13,995 bases of DNA from Nitrospirota bacterium (GTDB taxonomy: Bacteria; Nitrospirota; Thermodesulfovibrionia; Thermodesulfovibrionales; JdFR-85): contig WFTX01000225.1 of the NCBI GenBank assembly GCA_015485235.1, positions 1 to 13,995 on the forward strand, written 5' to 3'. Made by a program: the position numbers and the translations under genes. Of this stretch, positions 13,866 to 13,995 are shown one piece after another. How positions within the stretch are numbered: the stretch's first letter is position 1; every line of letters starts with the position of its first letter. A model generated the notes under the pieces. That model was not told the DNA's origin. It made no database searches and worked only from the letters and a program-made list of their open reading frames with translations.

Positions 13866-13995
13866 ATGATCGCAGGAATCAGGACAGCAGTCATGGCAGG
13901 GGCGTTCTTGCTTGCCTCGATTATTCTTTCAGGCTGTGTATCCACGGAACCTAAGGCAACGGTCACCTCAGGCCAGGGAAGCCCATCCATACAGG
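13866..13995 (+). CDS. Lipoprotein, N-terminal part (cut by window end)
   Basis: ATG at 13866 preceded by AAAGGGGG (13852-13859). The first 43 codons encode a typical lipoprotein signal: MIAGIRT, hydrophobic run AVMAGAFLLASIILSGC with lipobox LSGC and predicted lipidated Cys24, then a Ser/Thr/Gly-rich linker (VSTEPKATVTSGQG). The rest lies outside the window, so its function cannot be given. The residue after Cys is Val, not Asp, which by the usual +2 rule favours outer-membrane sorting. Confidence 0.8.
   Translation, partial: MIAGIRTAVMAGAFLLASIILSGCVSTEPKATVTSGQGSPSIQ

Noticed and set aside
1..13995. CRISPR array, tRNA or rRNA gene, riboswitch
   Set aside because: No regularly spaced direct repeats, cloverleaf or rRNA-like conserved blocks were seen on either strand; the hairpins present do not match a riboswitch core that I know.

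Overview
This window looks like a chromosomal segment of a Gram-negative, sigma-54-using bacterium. It has two Sec/lipobox lipoproteins, an NtrC-class activator, a CbrA-like sensor kinase and compact co-directional operons. Protein style (many small TPR and membrane proteins, a solute:sodium symporter locus) and roughly even base composition would fit Nitrospirota or Desulfobacterota, but that placement is a guess from general resemblance. All supported genes are on the + strand. No tRNA, rRNA or CRISPR array was seen.

Left part, about 1-1770 (accessory, mobile-DNA character): the last codons of an upstream gene, then a ribbon-helix-helix antitoxin and a PIN-domain toxin overlapping by 4 bases with a palindromic candidate operator. 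Next comes the N-terminal half of a type I DNA methyltransferase (hsdM). It breaks off abruptly where the sequence turns into the 3' end of a DDE transposase, itself frameshifted. No hsdS or hsdR is present.

Middle, about 2110-7515: a TPR lipoprotein closed by a perfect 15-bp hairpin, a short hairpin-rich noncoding stretch, then an operon of three: a 58-codon two-helix membrane protein, a 990-residue SLC5-STAC-PAS-histidine kinase whose ATG directly follows the small gene's stop, and an NtrC-family sigma-54 response regulator.

Middle-right, about 7484-12540: straddling and following the regulator's stop codon are three copies of an inverted repeat, AGTTACCTnnTGTAACAT (the first is imperfect). 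About 220 bases further on is a good -24/-12 element. Downstream lie a cNMP-CBS-DUF294 protein whose nucleotidyltransferase aspartates are replaced by arginine, a DEDDh exonuclease (4-base overlap), and a 650-residue sodium:solute symporter ending at a strong hairpin. The simplest reading is a self-contained circuit: a transporter-like sensor kinase phosphorylates the activator, which binds the repeats and drives the sigma-54 operon encoding the real transporter and its regulatory partners. The transported substrate cannot be read from sequence; acetate or another small carboxylate is one possibility by association with known loci.

Right end, about 12540-13995: a two-gene unit (83-residue two-helix membrane protein and a membrane-anchored TPR protein), a roughly 370-base intergenic region holding two long hairpins, and the start of a lipoprotein cut by the window end.
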